Assembly: GCF_000471905.2 (NCBI RefSeq) | Contig: NW_006500356.1 | Location: forward strand, 2,582,334-2,646,333 | Reading direction: 5' to 3' | DNA length: 64,000 nt | Source: Amborella trichopoda | Lineage: Eukaryota > Streptophyta > Magnoliopsida > Amborellales > Amborellaceae | In this document: piece after piece, positions 34,418-48,446 of the stretch | Layout of the letters: each line of letters opens with the position of its first letter | Numbering within the stretch: the stretch's first letter is position 1 | Position numbers and translations under genes: made by a program | The notes under the pieces: model-generated | Told to the model about the DNA's origin: nothing | Databases searched by the model: none | The model's input: only the letters and a program-made list of their open reading frames with translations

Positions 34418-36206
34418 TGAAAGAAAAACCTATGTGATCTTTTATCAGGGAAAACACTTTTTTTTTTTTTGTCTTCACCCCTTTTTTTTGACAAAAGATC
34501 ACTTACAATTGGTCATTTCAAAATAAATCAACATAACAATCAAACCAAGATCTTAACAACTTGATGCCATTGAAACAACTATGCACTATGCTTGAGAATA
34601 AATGATAAGATTGCAAGAAACAAAAGGAAGAGTGCTGGAAATTACCTCAACCGGGCTTATTACACCCCACACCGAGTCACCACCATCCGATGGCACGGGA
34701 TCAATGGTCTAGCTTCAATATCGAACAGGGAAAGCAAATTTCGGCCAAGCCACACGAATGGAACATGAACCCTTTTGATCACAAACTCAAACTCTAGGTG
34801 AATTCTCTTAGCAACCTAGTTTGAGAGAGATGGATTCTCTTTTTGGTAAACCCTAAAACCTTTAACCATAAATCCATATTTGAGAGATAAAAAAGAGAAG
34901 AACTTTATAACCTAAACCCTTAGGTTCTTTCACAATGTGGGACAGAGAGATCAAACATGAGAGAGAGAAACTTTATTAAGAGAGAGAAATAAAAAGATAA
35001 GGTGTAGAGATTTTTTTGGTAACAATAATCTATTTTTATAAGCTTTGAATAAAATTAGGGTTTCTTGGGGTTTTCTTTGGCTTGCCTCTTTCTTGGAGAT
35101 TGGACATAGACCCTCGATCAAGGGTAACTTGTAGGATGAGAGATCTGAGTCATCCATTTCATAGATGAGTCATCAACAATATGAAATGTGCATGAACCAT
35201 TATCCCCCTTTTCTAAATCATTTTTCCATCAACAAAAATTAAATAAATTAAATATAATTAAAATATTGTACATACCATAAAATAACACAAGTCTACTATG
35301 TATCAAATTAATATTTAGTCTATATCGTCCAACCATATGGCCACATGTCATATCACCAAAAAATATGAAAGAGAATAACGGTGGGGCATGCCACCCAAGG
35401 GAAGCACTCATGGGCCACCTTCTAAAAATATGGCGAGCCCATGTGCACAATGGGCCTCCATGATATTTTTATATATTTAAAATTAATAAAAAGATTTTAA
35501 AATATTATTTGAATATTTAAACAATTGTAAAATCAATATCTTTAATTTAATAAATCTAAAAATTATAAATAAAAAATCCAAGGGTTCATAAAAATTCAAA
35601 TAATAATATTAAAATAATTTCCATCATAAAACAAACACAATTAAATTAATTTGATGGGAAAATGATCCATATGGTTTAGGAATCAACAATCATGAGGCAC
35701 TCCGCCTTCAACTGTGGACTACAGACCACACTTGTTTTATCAAACCGACCCAGTATTTTCCATGACCCACAGTCCGAACAGGGGCTCATTAGCGGGTCAT
35801 CAAAGTCCGACGATGAGCCAAGGGATCGCAATCCCTGTCTATGGATTTTAGGTCATCCCCTAGAGACGAGTCAAGGTCACCTAGACTTGATGCGATCATA
35901 GCTCCTGTGGTGCATAGGGGTATCTCTCACACATGCATATGCTTCACCCTAAAAGGTGGATTTCTAGCTTTCTCGAATGATCTATCGATATGCATGTCGT
36001 GTGATGGTACATGGATGAGATTTTAGCCCCTGTCTCTGTAGGCCACTATCACACACAAGGGTCACACAGTCCCTCAGCTCACTCAACCGGGCATATTCTC
36101 TAACCTCATCAAGGGCTAACCCATTAAAATTCTTCTCGGTTTGTTCCACTGTATCATTTCATGTTACAAGCACTCATAAGGCCTTTAAAGGCCACATGAC
36201 CCAACA
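34418..36206 (-). repeat. 3' LTR of the LARD-like element
   Basis: 1789 bases, matching 39000-40928 throughout (for example the CCATCCGATGG and GTCACACAGTCCCTC segments). Contains a deletion after about 36140 relative to the other copies. Confidence 0.87.
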
Positions 36207-38999
36207 TCTCCCACTTGGCTTTTGAAGTCCTTACATTTTTTCTTTCTCACTTTCTCTCATTCCCATCTCTCTCTCCTAATTACAATCTCTCTCAAGCATT
36301 TTTACTTATTCTCTCAATACATTAATCATGGCTTTCGCCATCAATCCTTTCACAAGAGGATTTATAAAGGCAACACATTTTTCTCTTTGCTACTTGGATC
36401 TCATCCCAAAAATAGTCGTAGCTCATCTTTCACATCACATTGCGAATCATGAACTTGTTGTCGCCAAAGACTATCACGTACCCTCATCGCATGAGGTCAT
36501 ATGTTCATGGGCTCAAAAAAGTTCTTCAAATAAGCTGCTCCATTTTGTAGCCATACAACTAGCACCAAACATTTAGGTTCTATGGGTGAACAACATTATA
36601 ATCTGTTGTTCCATTTAGCATGTCAAATACTAGTAGGTGCTCCCATTGAAATATTTAGTTTATCTGGATCTCAATCTCGATCTTTCTCAATCTCACCTCA
36701 TTTCTCAGGTGATAAAAACATGGTTTTATATGCTTAGAGTTCTTATAGAATCATGGCTCCTTTGACACGCATATCGTCACTGTGCTGTCGTAAAAAAATC
36801 TTACTGTCTCACAACGCACGAGGTGAAAGTCAAGTCGATTAAAATTTTCTTAATCCATACAGCCTCCTCGATCACTAATCTCGTATTTCATCCTTAGGGC
36901 TCAAAGCCCTTGATCAAATCACATCTCTATGTGTATCACTACCTTCAGTAGTTCATACTCAAGCATAAGGAGGTACAAAAACACAAGATAATCAAAATCG
37001 ACACTTTAAAATTTGTTAGCACTTATCACTTAATGTCCATACACTCCATACATATTCATAAAATAATTAGCCAAAATATAACCAAAACACATTAAATAAA
37101 GTTATTGAATCATCTTTCCCTATATGACCTTTTCCTATAATGTACGATAAAATTCATACCTCAAAACCATGTAGTGCGACCTGGCCTTTTTTTATTCATT
37201 GCTTTTACTTGTTTGGCAAGCTTTTGTGATCTTGGAAGTGCATGCAATTGATGAAAAATATATTGGTCATTGGTTTCACATGTCATGAAGTGTCCATCTC
37301 TTCGGCACTTGGATTCTCCTGTCTTACACCGTGAAGAAAATATCTTCTTCATCCCATTATTTTAAATATCACAATTTCAATTCTCCCACTAATCTTTAGC
37401 GTTTCTATACTACCACCAAGTCTCTCTATATATCCCTTCATTTCAAAGACGCCAAGATGTTTTTATCGGTATTGTGTTTCTTCTTCTTTCTGCTATTCCC
37501 AGATCGAATACTTATTACATAGAGTATCATATCTAGTCAATTTTGTATTACCTCTCTCTGAAGTTTTATTATAATAAATCATACTCATAGCACACTATAA
37601 AACCTTTTTAAATGAGTCTTAAAGGTCTCTATAATTGGAAATTCAAGGATGTATCTTAACATGTCACATCTTTTAATTTACTGTAAAATAGAACTTGAGC
37701 ATCCCATTATAAAAATATGATATCTCTCAACTCATAAAGAGTTAATCTTCGAATCCTTTTGAATATTAAAATAGACTCAAAAAATATAAAATAGTGCTAA
37801 GTTCCATCTCTAAATCATACCATTTAGTGAATATTCATTCTAGTGACATTTACGTCACAATGCAAATTTTTTAGTTGAAAATCAGGTTGAGTACCTCTCA
37901 ATAAAAAATTTGTTTCTCTCAATCCTCAAAGAATTTCTTCATGAAGTCTTTTTTGTTGAAAACTAGACTCAAAACCAAATCATAACATTATAGTTTGAAT
38001 CCTAAATAGTATTTTTCTTCAAAGAAATAAATAAGTGACATTCACATCACAAAATAAATCATATTGTAGAATTCTAAGATGAACACTATCTAGTAAAATT
38101 GTTTTTTCTCTCTACCATCATGAAGTTTCTCTTTCAAACCAATTTTGTTTGAAATTAGATGCATAATATTAACACATGTTTTTACAAGATTTATATCACT
38201 ATGTTAAGTATGCTTGATAAATATAGCTATTCATATCTCCAATGAAGGACATACTAAATTACAGAAAATTCAGGATGACCTCTTTTCAATCTAAAATTTT
38301 TATTCCTCTCTTCCCATATATATTTCTTTTCAAATAAATTTTATTAGAAAATAGACTCAGAATGGAAGTCTAAAAACTTACTGTGGACCATAAAACATTA
38401 TGTTAAGTATAGAAATAAAATCATGACTTCCAAGTTATAGAAATAGTTTTCATTGCAAAAAACAGCACGTACGTACCCTTCAATAAATTGATCATATCTT
38501 TCAAACCACAAGGAATTTATTGATAAAGAATTTTTGCTTGAAAGTAGACTCAATTTTGTGAGTTGCAATTAAATATCAATAAGAAATAAAATCATATGGT
38601 TGGTGGTAAAAATCACGGAATTCAATGGATAGTTCCTGGATTTTGCAGGGTCAGAACTGACACCCTTCATTGATGATTCCATAACTCTCAATTCCCTTAG
38701 GATCTCCCACTGAAATTTTGCAAGTAAATCATACTCTTAAATACACAAAATATCAGTAGAGTATGTAATAGAAAAATTGCTCATTATATTCTTCATATCT
38801 TTACTTCAAAATAGCCCATAATGCTCATTATGGAGAGTGCCTTTTCGGTGTTGAAATATTTCAATAATTCTTAACTGTGTGTGTATTTATTGACCACAAA
38901 GGTCATTAGCTTTCTTATATCTCATTTTCAAACTTGATCTAAATTCAATAAAAAGAAAATATAACTAATGGCCCCAAGTATTAATAGCTCTGATACTAA

Positions 39000-40928
39000 T
39001 GAAAGAAAGACCTATGTGATTTTTTACCGGAGAATACATATTTTTTTTTTTTTAACCCATTTCTTTTGGCAAAAGATCACTTACAGGTAGTCTTTATTAT
39101 AATAAGATAAATTTCAAAATAAAATCGACATAACAATAAAACCAAGAACTTAACAACTTGATGTCATTGAAACAACTATGCACTATGCTTGAGAATAAAC
39201 AAGAAACAAAAGGAAGAGTACCGAAGATTACCTCAACCGAGCTTATTATACCCCACAACGAGTCACCACCATCCGATGGTATGGGATCAACGGTCTAGCT
39301 TCAATCTCGAACGGAAAAACAAATTTCGGCCAAGCCATACCAATGGAACATGAACCCCTTTGATCACAAACTTAAGCCTTAGATGAATTCTCTTAGCAAC
39401 CTAGTTTGAGAGAAATGGATTCTCTTTTTCGTAAACCCTAAAACCCTTAGCCATAAATCTATATTTGAGAGATAGAAGAGAGAAGAACTCCATACCCTCA
39501 ACCCTTAGGTTCATTCACAATGTATGAAAGAGAGAGATCAAACATGAGATAGAGAAACTTTCTTAAGAGAGAGAAATAGAAAAATAAGGTGTAAAGAGTT
39601 TTTTGGTAGAGATAATCTCTTTTTATAGGCTTTGAATAAGATTAAGGTTTCTTAGGGTTTTCTTTGGCTTGTCTCTTCTTGTGAGATTGAACATCGACTG
39701 TCGATCAAGGGTGACTTGTGGGGTGAGAGATTTGATCCATCAACATTTTTGAAAGGTCCATAAACCATTATCCCCCTTTTCTAAACCATTTTTCCATCAA
39801 TAGAAATTAAATAAATTAAATCTAATCAAAATATTGTGCATACCATAAAATAGCACACGTATACTCAATTTTTCCACAAAATCTTTCAAAAATATATCAA
39901 ATCAATATTTAGTCAATATCTTCCAACTATATGGCTACATGCCATATCACCAAAAAATAATACACCAAAAAATAAGGAAGAGAATAAGGGTGGGGCGTGC
40001 CACCCAAGGGAGGCACTCATGAGCCCCACCTTCTAAAAATATGGCGAGCCCATGTGAACATTGGCCTCCCATGATATTTTTATATATTTAAAATTAATAT
40101 AAAGATTTTAGAATACTATTTGAATATTTAAATAATTGTAAAAGCAATATCTTTATTTTGAATTATAAATAAAATATCTAAGGGTTCATAAAAATTCAAA
40201 TAATAATCTTAAAATAACTTCTATCATAAAACATAGACACTTAAATTAATTTGATGGGAAAATGATCCATATGGTTTAGGAATCAATAATCATGTGGCAC
40301 TCCACCTTCAACTGTAGACTACAGATCACATTTGCTTGATCAGACCGACCCAGTGTTTCCCATGACCCACAGTCCAAGCAGGAGCTCATTAACGAGTCGT
40401 CAAAGTCTGACCGATGAGCCAAGAGATCGCAATCTCAGTCTGTAGATTTCAGGTCCTCTCCTAAAGACGAGTCAATGTCACCTTGACCTGATGCCACCAT
40501 AGCTCTTATGGTGCATAGGGGTATCTCTCCATATGCATACGATTCACTCTAAAAGTTGAATTTCTAGCTTTTCCGAACGATCTATCAATATGCATACCAT
40601 GTGATGGTACATGGATGAAGTTTTGGCCCCTGTCTCTGTAGGCCACTATCACACACAAGAGTCACACAGTCCCTCGGCTAACTCATCCGGACATATTCTC
40701 CGACCTTATCAAGGGTTAACCCATTAGAACCCTTCTCAGTTTATTGTTTATGCCCAGGTAAAATGGGTTTTTCCCAACCGACTGGCGTCAAACACAATCC
40801 GGTATCTACAAACATCGTTTGCTTAATATGGCCCACAAGGGACCACACTCCCACTGAATTCATGTTCCACTATATTATTTCATTTTACAAGCACTCATAA
40901 TGCCTTTAAAGGCCACATAAACCCAACA
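39000..40928 (-). repeat. 5' LTR of the LARD-like element
   Basis: 1929 bases; keeps the segment around 40745-40875 (CGACTGGCGTCAAACACAAT) that the 3' LTR has lost. That segment is also present in the solo LTR at 61418-63417. Confidence 0.87.
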
Positions 40929-40933
40929 GAGAA

Positions 40934-42549
40934 GGCTATTCAAAAAATGAAACCAATGAGCTCTAATGCGTACATACCCTAATGGGCAGGTGGCCTTAAA
41001 AGATAAGAAGTTTAGGGAAATTATGTAGGATAAATGAAATAGAATTTTTCAAAGCTAAAAATTTAAAAAGTACTACTTTAATGACCTACTTTTAATATGT
41101 ATTCTATTTTCTTCCTATTAGAACTATCATGTGAGTCTCTCTTTACAATTTTTAAGGAAATCCAAGAAAGAGACATATTGAGTAGGGCATAAACTACGTT
41201 GAAGCATCAATTCGAGATTGTGCCTCCATACGATTCCTCTGTAGTGTGCCCATGCAAAACATGGGCTCAAAAAAGAATCCCATTGGACATTAGGTTACAT
41301 AGAGAGATGGCTTTAGAACTAGAAGATTGAAGAATCGGGCTCATGATATTTACTTTGTGTTGGTCCGACACAAAATGCACTAGATTAGCTTATATTAAAA
41401 TTTTGCTAGACCGGCACATTTTATAATGGACTGGTTTTCATGTTCAAGTTGTGCCGGTCCCACATGTTTTGCACTGGACCAGCTTAGAAACAAAAAGTGA
41501 GAAATGCGGGTTAAAATGAGAGTATTCGGTAAAGAAAAAAAAGCCCACTTCTTTGCTTGTCACAGGGTATGCAAAATAAAAAAATGTTGGGGTTAATAGT
41601 ATATTATTAAAAATATTTCTTTCTTATCGTAGTTTCTTTTCTTATTGGGGGAGGGGGCGGGTAGCATGCTTAAAAAGTGAAATATAGGGGGTATCTATGC
41701 CGGTCTGTAGTTGATTTTGAGTATATAATAGGTGTTTTGGGCAATTTTTCATAGCATCCAGGGGGTATCTTATGTGGATCATAAAATTTTCGACCAAATA
41801 AATATTCTTAAACAAGTGTTTTGAGCCGTTTTTCATAGCATCCCTCGGGGTAAAGCATTTGTTGTTAATACACGAGGACAATTTTACTTAGGAACTTACA
41901 TGCACAACGATTCTTATGAGTCATTACAAAGATTGGGGCAAGTTTCTATATTTCCTCTAATGTTTAAAACCTGTATATTTTCCCTTATCCAACCGTCCCT
42001 TCTAAATGGATGGCTCAGATGGCTTCAATCATAATGTCACACCTCTACATAATTTTATTTCTAATTTTTATCTATAAAAAATTGACACCAAAATTTCGGC
42101 ATCTACTCCTCTCTTAAACTCATACCTTTAAAAAAATAATTTAAAATGTATCTAAAGTTTTAAGGGTATTTTGATCATTTTATTTTATAAAAAATATTTT
42201 TTTTTATTTTTTATTTAGGTGCGTCACATTGAGACGATGGTACATGCCAAATTTCATGTTCATATAATTTGTAAAAATATATTAAAAATAAAATATTCTA
42301 AAGCGTCAAATCTAGATCAAACAATCAGTGGCTCACTTGATCAAAATTAAATGGCTGGATAGAGGGGGAAGTATATATTGATGCAAATTGTAATGCATCT
42401 TTTGATTTTTGAAGGAGATCATGGATGGATCTAAAGGGAAGGGAGGCAAAGAGAGAACTTGAGAGGAGATCAGAGTGTAAAGGGAGAGCAATTCAGTGGG
42501 AAGCTACATGGTTTTAACAATAAAAAGAAAAAAGATAAACTTTAAAAAA
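40934..42549. other. No gene seen; dispersed CCGGTCC-type words
   Basis: Around 41360-41490, GGTCCGACA, GACCGGCACA, GTGCCGGTCC and ACTGGACCAG recur. They resemble the GGTCCGGCA array at 16135 but are not tandem. Confidence 0.5.
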
Positions 42550-43325
42550 TAAGGTGTCAGCTTTATGCTATTGAAGTAAGGTGCGCCTCAATACTATGCC
42601 GAAAGTGCAGTTTCGATGCCACAAAGCTTCGCAATCATATGAAAATCTATTGTTGCCTTTAATTATGAAATTTAAAGTTCCATAAATTGTGATGATCGAG
42701 CAGATCTATAAACACTTAAAAATCTTGAAAAATGGATGGTCCATGTAATGTTTTAGAAGATGAACTATTTATAAGACTATAAATCCCCACTTTTTTACAT
42801 ACTGAAAATAGTATAAATTGGAAGTTGGAACACATTATCTAGATTGTCGATTTTGCGCTATAAATAAATGTTCATGGATCTAAAAAATCTGTACTAATTT
42901 TTTAGCTTCAAATTTATAGTCGATGTTAGAGATTGACTTTAGAGCCATTATGGAGATTTTCGATACCTAAATTGCTTTAAGGACAAAGATATATGTTGAG
43001 GCTTTACTTTGTTTTCATAAAGCCTGGACTTTATAGAAACTGCATCCTATGGCACATCCACTCAATGGATTTAAAGCTTCAAAAATAGTGTAGATCGAGC
43101 AGATCTATGAAAGCTTGAAAATATTGAAAATTGACAGTAAAAAAAATGTGTTACAAGATGCACCATTTCTAATACTTGAAATCTATTTTTTTCTCATGTC
43201 CAAACAACTTGATCTTAAGATGATCAATTTGAGGATATTTGAACATCAAAACAACTTCTTTTAGTGAAATTCTTGCGGTAGGCTCTAATTTGATTGTTTT
43301 GAGCCACGGTTCTATATAAACTCTG
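42550..43325. mobile_element. Two adjacent or nested Mutator-type MITE copies
   Basis: The first part (42550 to about 43050) starts AAGGTGTCAGCTTTATGC and ends TTTATAGAAACTGCATCC. The second part carries the other end, with GGTAGGCTCTAATTTGATTG and TTCTATATAAACT. The shared internal phrase GAGCAGATCTATGAAAG occurs in both. Boundaries are approximate. Confidence 0.6.
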
Positions 43326-46110
43326 TTCTGATATTTTTTGTTTGTTTGTTTATCCTTTCTCTACATTTTAAGCATGTTTTTATATTAAGCCTTAAACACA
43401 TGTCACGTCTTAGTAATCAGTTGTTTAGACATTAAACACACGTGTCCAAATTGTATAGTACTCTACTTTGACATAATTTTAATCACGTTTTTGGGGGCCC
43501 TCAGAGCTAACGCGTACGACTTCCTTCACCATAATGTTGTGTGAATTAAGGGGATGGATGTGATTATAAAAAGCACCTGTAACAGCGGCATCTTTGATTA
43601 TTTTATGTTTCTTTTAACCTAAACTACCACATTGAGTGGTTCAAATAGTTTTCTAAGGAAATTATTTGATTTCTACTTTGTTCTTTATGGGTAAGTTCTA
43701 AAACATTCGTCATGTCATGAACTGTTCTAGATTTCTTATGAAGAAAAAGTGAATGAATTCTTATTATGATTTTTATTTACGGTTCCCTAAGAAGTGCTAG
43801 ACAAAACTCACGACCCAATTTATAAAATCAAAATGCTCAATTGTGATTTTAATTTTCACGGGCTTTATGTCTCGCCTGGTTTGGGTTGAAATTAGAAGAG
43901 TGAAAATTGGGCAAAATAAAAGATATAGAAAACAAAATTATGTTAATCTCTCTTATTCTAGACACAATATATCACTTTCATAAGATAATATTTCCTTTTT
44001 ACTAATAGAAATCAATTTGCATCTAAGATGCAACCAAGGGGATTGGAGAAACTATCATGTCAAAACAAATGCACAACAAGATCTAAAGCACCTGAGTTGC
44101 CTTCTTTCTATAGCGAAAAAATTGTAAAAAAAACACTTAAAAATTTTGTATGGCTTATGTGAGTCAAAACCAGAGGAAACAAGTCTCTATTTATAGAGAT
44201 ATAAAGTGCCTTTTTGCATACCCGCATGATATCAAAAGACAAAAGTTGCGATTCTTGAAATTTCAACTACTAATATGGCACAGTAACTCTTCTAGTTCCA
44301 AAACACAACTGCATTGTGCCTTTTCAAATTTGGAAGACCAATCATCACGCATTTTATACACGTCTTTACCGGTGGAACACACGTATCAGAGCACCAGTTC
44401 ACTAGAGCTCCGCGTTCCACCAAAAGGGCACAAAGTACTGGGATGCTCCAATACATCGGAACCATCCGGTGGGGCACACTTCACCGGGTGCACCAATCTA
44501 CCGGAGGGCAACGATCTACCGGAGGGCATTCTACTGGAACATTGAACCCAATATTCAGCAGATGGTATAAACCACCGTAGGTCATTCTACCGGAAGCATA
44601 GAGTTATCATATAGAGAGAACACATTGAAAAGTGGGGAAGGCTAAGGTAAGTTTCAATGTTGGAATACCCACTTCTATCGTTTCCTTGAAACCAAGGGAG
44701 AGAAGACCTGTACAGAGCATGCGGTGCATATGTGTGTGATAGTGCTTGAGATGCATTTTGCACTTCTTATGCTTGCATAGGGGACTTTGGCCTATGCAAA
44801 AGCGTTGGTTGAGCTGGTTTGACAAGTGTTCGAGGCTGAATTGTGATGTTTGACGGGTGTCACATTAAATGTCGCTCGATGTATTGCCGGCCAAACACGA
44901 CATAGTCGATGCAAATGTTGTGTGAACATGTCTCTATGCTGCATAGATTGAGCAGTCTGACAATGACTAAACTTAGTGTATTGATTATGAACAATTGAGA
45001 CTTCTGGATACCTAGTTTCATAAAAAGATATAATTGAGGAGTTGTTATATGACTATGATAATAAACATCATCATTATCCAAGTTTTATCTCAATTATTTA
45101 GGGTTGGCTACATGAATCATGTTCTTTTATTATTATCTAGTTGTTATATGACTATAAATACACAGAAATGAAGAGTCACATTGCCTCAACAAATGAGCAC
45201 AATATCTCAACACATGATATTATTTTACCAAAACTAAAAAGGCACTTTCTCTATAAATTACTTTTGGATCTTTTCAGCAAGTACGATTGTTCGACACAAT
45301 TGCTAAATAGCTTATGCTCGCTTACTTTCTATAAAGAAAGAGTAGACTACTTGGTGCCTTACAACTCGTTGCACTTGTACATTTGTACAGATAAGATAAA
45401 TGTCTGATCTTTTGTTTAAATGTATCCCGATGATCGAATTTAGCTGCACATGATTTCATAAATAAGAAGCAAATATTGTTATGAGGAAGTGTTAGTTCAT
45501 GTCTGAGTTTTCATTACATTTCGCAAAAAGAATACCCAAGAACCTTTACGTGCCATCGCGCTTACATACATGCAATTCTTAGAACTAGTGTTACATGGAC
45601 ACCGACCAAGTTCAAAGCCCAATATGTATTGGAGTGTTTGGTATATGAGGCAAAAAACTTAGTACTTCCTTTGCACGTTTACAACTCGCCGACATGTTAC
45701 CTTTTTATAATTTATTCAAATGTTTATAAAACAATTTTTGAATCCAAGTCCCAACATGGAAAGTTTGGTATTTTCCTTTTTTTTAATATAATAATTAGAA
45801 GGACATAATGTGTCGTCGAAGTGGACTCTTCCTCTTGAAGCGTTGACATGAGCAAAAAAATCGATAAATAATCCAACGCACATAGTTGAAGCAATAGAGT
45901 GGTTGTCAACACGCGACACAAAAGAACCCAACTGTCCATACAATAAATAATCCAACATGCATAGCTGAAGCCTTGAAGTGATTGCTGGTGTCAATACGCG
46001 ACACAAAAGAACCCCAGTGTCCATATTCTCAAATACACACTTTCTCTCTCATGTGTAATGCAATGTAGGATATTGTCTTTTGCTTCTTTTTAATATAAGA
46101 GAATTTTGGT
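43326..46110. other. Unassigned DNA with possible LTR-like segments
   Basis: About 44150-44600 holds a CCGG-rich stretch (CTACCGGAGGGCA twice at about 44500-44530) and a 131-codon plus frame with no recognised family. 45840-46025 has a repeated ACGCGACACAAAAGAACCC phrase (45910 and 45995). Confidence 0.45.
45055..45125 (-). mobile_element. Short LINE tail fragment
   Basis: Minus strand reads as IHVANPK followed by CTTGGATAATGATGATG, the terminal LINE signature. Only about 70 bases are recognisable. Confidence 0.45.
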
Positions 46111-46171
46111 CAATTGCAAACGGTAACGCGTTTGTCCCAAATTACAGGCAACCCCTCACGGCGATTCGATG

Positions 46172-47047
46172 TTAGAAATACCGGACATCCGTATCTATCT
46201 TCTCCAATTCAACAATCCTCTTTCTCTTTATCTCTAAACTCAGGAGACCCATCTCCACTAATTTCTCTGTTATCTCTAAACTCAGGAGACCCATCTCCAC
46301 CTTCTTTCTCTCCAAAAACTTGTACGAGGCTAGAATGGATGTCTTTGGTTCCCACCTCAAGATTTCAATTCTCCCTTATGACCCCACTTTGGTTTCTCAG
46401 GCAAGACCCCTAAATTCGGCAGATTCATTACCTCTTTTGAGCAAACCTCGCTTTGATTACTCAACTCCTGATCTTTCTGGAGAAACCCAATTTGGTTGCC
46501 CTGCTAGTTCTAGAGAAACCCAATTTGGGTATTCTTCCGTTTTCACCGAGTAACCCTTTTGGTCCTACAAATACTCTTTGTGTTTTCAAATTCCCGGCAC
46601 TTCTCGCCCAAGAATATTTTTACTCTGTCGTTTCCGCGGATTCTAGTGAAACCCAACATGGTGGTTTGAACTCTTTGAGCTCTTCTCCTTTTTCTCATGA
46701 AAACCCTACAATCCTACCTATTCTAGTGAAACCCGGTTCAGGAATTCAAATTCGACCAGTTCTTTGCCTTTATCCCCACAAAATGATCATTGCACCACGT
46801 CCCGCTAATTTTAGTGGAACGCAGATTGGGAAATCATCAGAATCCACTGAAAGACGCATTGTTCATTCAACTTCTTTTTTTCCTAAGAATCTGGTTGACT
46901 CTACAAGTTTTGCTAATTCTAGTGGAACTGGGTTGGGTTATTTGAAGAGTTTGAGAGAGAAGGTAGAGATAGGTCCCTGAGTTTAGAGATAGAGACATAA
47001 TACATTGGAATTGGAGAAGATAGAGATGGTTGTCTAGTATTTCGAAC
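46172..47047. mobile_element. Foldback element with decayed internal repeats
   Basis: The left arm 46172 to about 46251 (TATCTTCTCCAATTC, then TCTCTAAACTCAGG) is inverted at about 46975-47047. The interior repeats a phrase like GAAACCCAATTTGG or AGTGGAAC at 46482, 46513, 46646, 46723, 46815 and 46920. A plus-strand frame of 175 codons (46453-46980) runs through it but changes register between repeats. GGCAACCCCTCAC (46147) and an inverted GCACCCCTTACC (about 47137) suggest an outer pair of termini. Family not recognised. Confidence 0.5.
46210..46310 (+). repeat. Tandem direct repeat in the foldback arm
   Basis: TCTCTAAACTCAGGAGACCC occurs twice, about 41 bases apart (46231 and 46272). Confidence 0.75.
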
Positions 47048-48164
47048 ACTGGACAACTGTTTTTCTAAAAAAACCCACATGTTTAATGTTTGTTTACCGA
47101 ACAAGGGTAACTTGAAAATAAAAAACCAGGGTAAGGGGTGCTACCCAAAACTTACGACAAACATGTTTCCATTTGTATTTCCCCTCCCAATATAGTCCAT
47201 ACGTAAATTTCTCTTGATATAATCATTATTAGGACATGGCATGTCTTTGGGACCTGTTGAAGTGATGACACATAATAGAAATAAATAAATAAATAGTTTC
47301 ACAAGTATAGTTAAAGTGTTGGAAGAATATCAACCGTGTCAGCATGTGTCGACTTCGATCAAGGGTAAAACCCCAAGAGTCCATGTAGCACTGCCTGGAA
47401 TATTATTTGCGCATCTCAAACACAAAAATCTCTCTGTCTCTCTCTCTCTCATAAGTAATGTTAATGTAATGTGAGAGACTCTGTGAGCAAGGGGTAGTGG
47501 TTATATGATCAAAACTCAAAAAATTTCCAGGCAACTGGTGAAACCGGAGGGAGTAGCACACTGAGTTTTATTAGCAGTGAAAGCTGTGAGGCAACATACT
47601 CATAACGCTACTCGAACTTCAACATAAATCTCTCTCTTCCCTTCTCTCTATATATATCTCTACCCTATAGTCTGTTACCTAAGGTAGAAATGCTCCGATA
47701 TATATGTACAAAGTCAGTGGCCACGGATGTGGGCTTACTGATTTTCATAGAAATTTGCACATTTGAAGATGCAAAGACGGAGGTCTTGGCTTGGTAAGCT
47801 CTTTTCCTCTCTCTCTTTTTTTTTTCAGGGTGCAAGGGTCTGTATGCTGTCAAAGACTTCGTTGTACCAAGGTCCTTAGTTTCTCATAAACCCTTCCTGT
47901 GTCGAATCCCACTCTATAATCGCTAACCTGCATCCACATAAAAGTGGATCAATATTAAGATCAAAAATCACATAAATTATGCTTCACCAACATGTTATGA
48001 CACAACATATGTCTTGAGAATTTGTTTGCTATAAGAATAATCAGTAGCTGCAAAACTAAAGAGAAAAGGGAAATACTCGAAAAGAAGAAAAGAAAAACAG
48101 AGAGAGAGAGAGGGGGGAAAGGAAAGATGAGAAAAAGTTTTGTGTTCGTTAAGAGTAGGAAACT

Positions 48165-48438
48165 TAAGGGTGTCAATGGATCGGGTCACGGACCCGACCA
48201 AAAAATAGAAATTAAATTTTTTTTTTTTAAAAAAAAAGCATATTTTTTGTATTGTACAATAGCATATTTTTTATATATTTTATATCAGGTCGGGTGTACG
48301 CCAACCTGGACCTGGCCTATCTGAGAGGGGTCCAAGCCAGGCCCAAACCCGACCTGCTGGGGCCAAAACTTAGACCCGGACCCATTTCAGGTCGACCTGT
48401 TAGGTCGGTGGTTCGAGCCGACCCCATTGCCACCCCTA
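48165..48438. mobile_element. GC-rich hAT-type MITE, 8-bp duplication with 7/8 match
   Basis: Starts TAAGGGTGTCAATGGATCGG and ends CCCCATTGCCACCCCTA, the inverted complement. Flanks are AGGAAACT (48157-48164) and AGGAAACA (48439-48446). Same family as 13503-13854. Confidence 0.88.
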
Positions 48439-48446
48439 AGGAAACA

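Larger units (their letters stand above)
34418..40928 (-). mobile_element. Non-autonomous LTR retrotransposon (LARD-like), complete, minus strand
   Basis: The LTRs lie at 39000-40928 (5') and 34418-36206 (3'). Each runs on the minus strand from TGTTGGGT to TTTCA. The 5' LTR is followed by the primer site TAGTATCAGAGC (38987-38998, one change from the tRNA-Met complement). The 3' LTR is preceded by the polypurine tract AAGTGGGAGA. The 2.8-kb interior (36207-38999) has no retrotransposon protein. It holds degenerate repeats built on GAGTCTA-type phrases about 200 bases apart (37770-38550). Flanks GAAAA (34413-34417) and GAGAA (40929-40933) agree at 4 of 5. The 3' LTR lacks about 110-140 bases present in the 5' LTR (near 40745-40875). 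Confidence 0.87.

Noticed and set aside
37161..37352. Possible Gag zinc-knuckle (KCRRDGHFMTC) in the LARD-like element
   Set aside because: Only part of the CCHC spacing is present and no flanking Gag sequence was recognised; too weak to call.
44150..44545. 131-codon plus-strand frame
   Set aside because: No recognised family, no splice or promoter context, and composition follows a CCGG-rich non-coding stretch.
46453..46980. 175-codon plus-strand frame as a gene
   Set aside because: The repeat phrase changes reading register along the frame, so the open frame is not what was once coding; kept as part of a foldback element instead.
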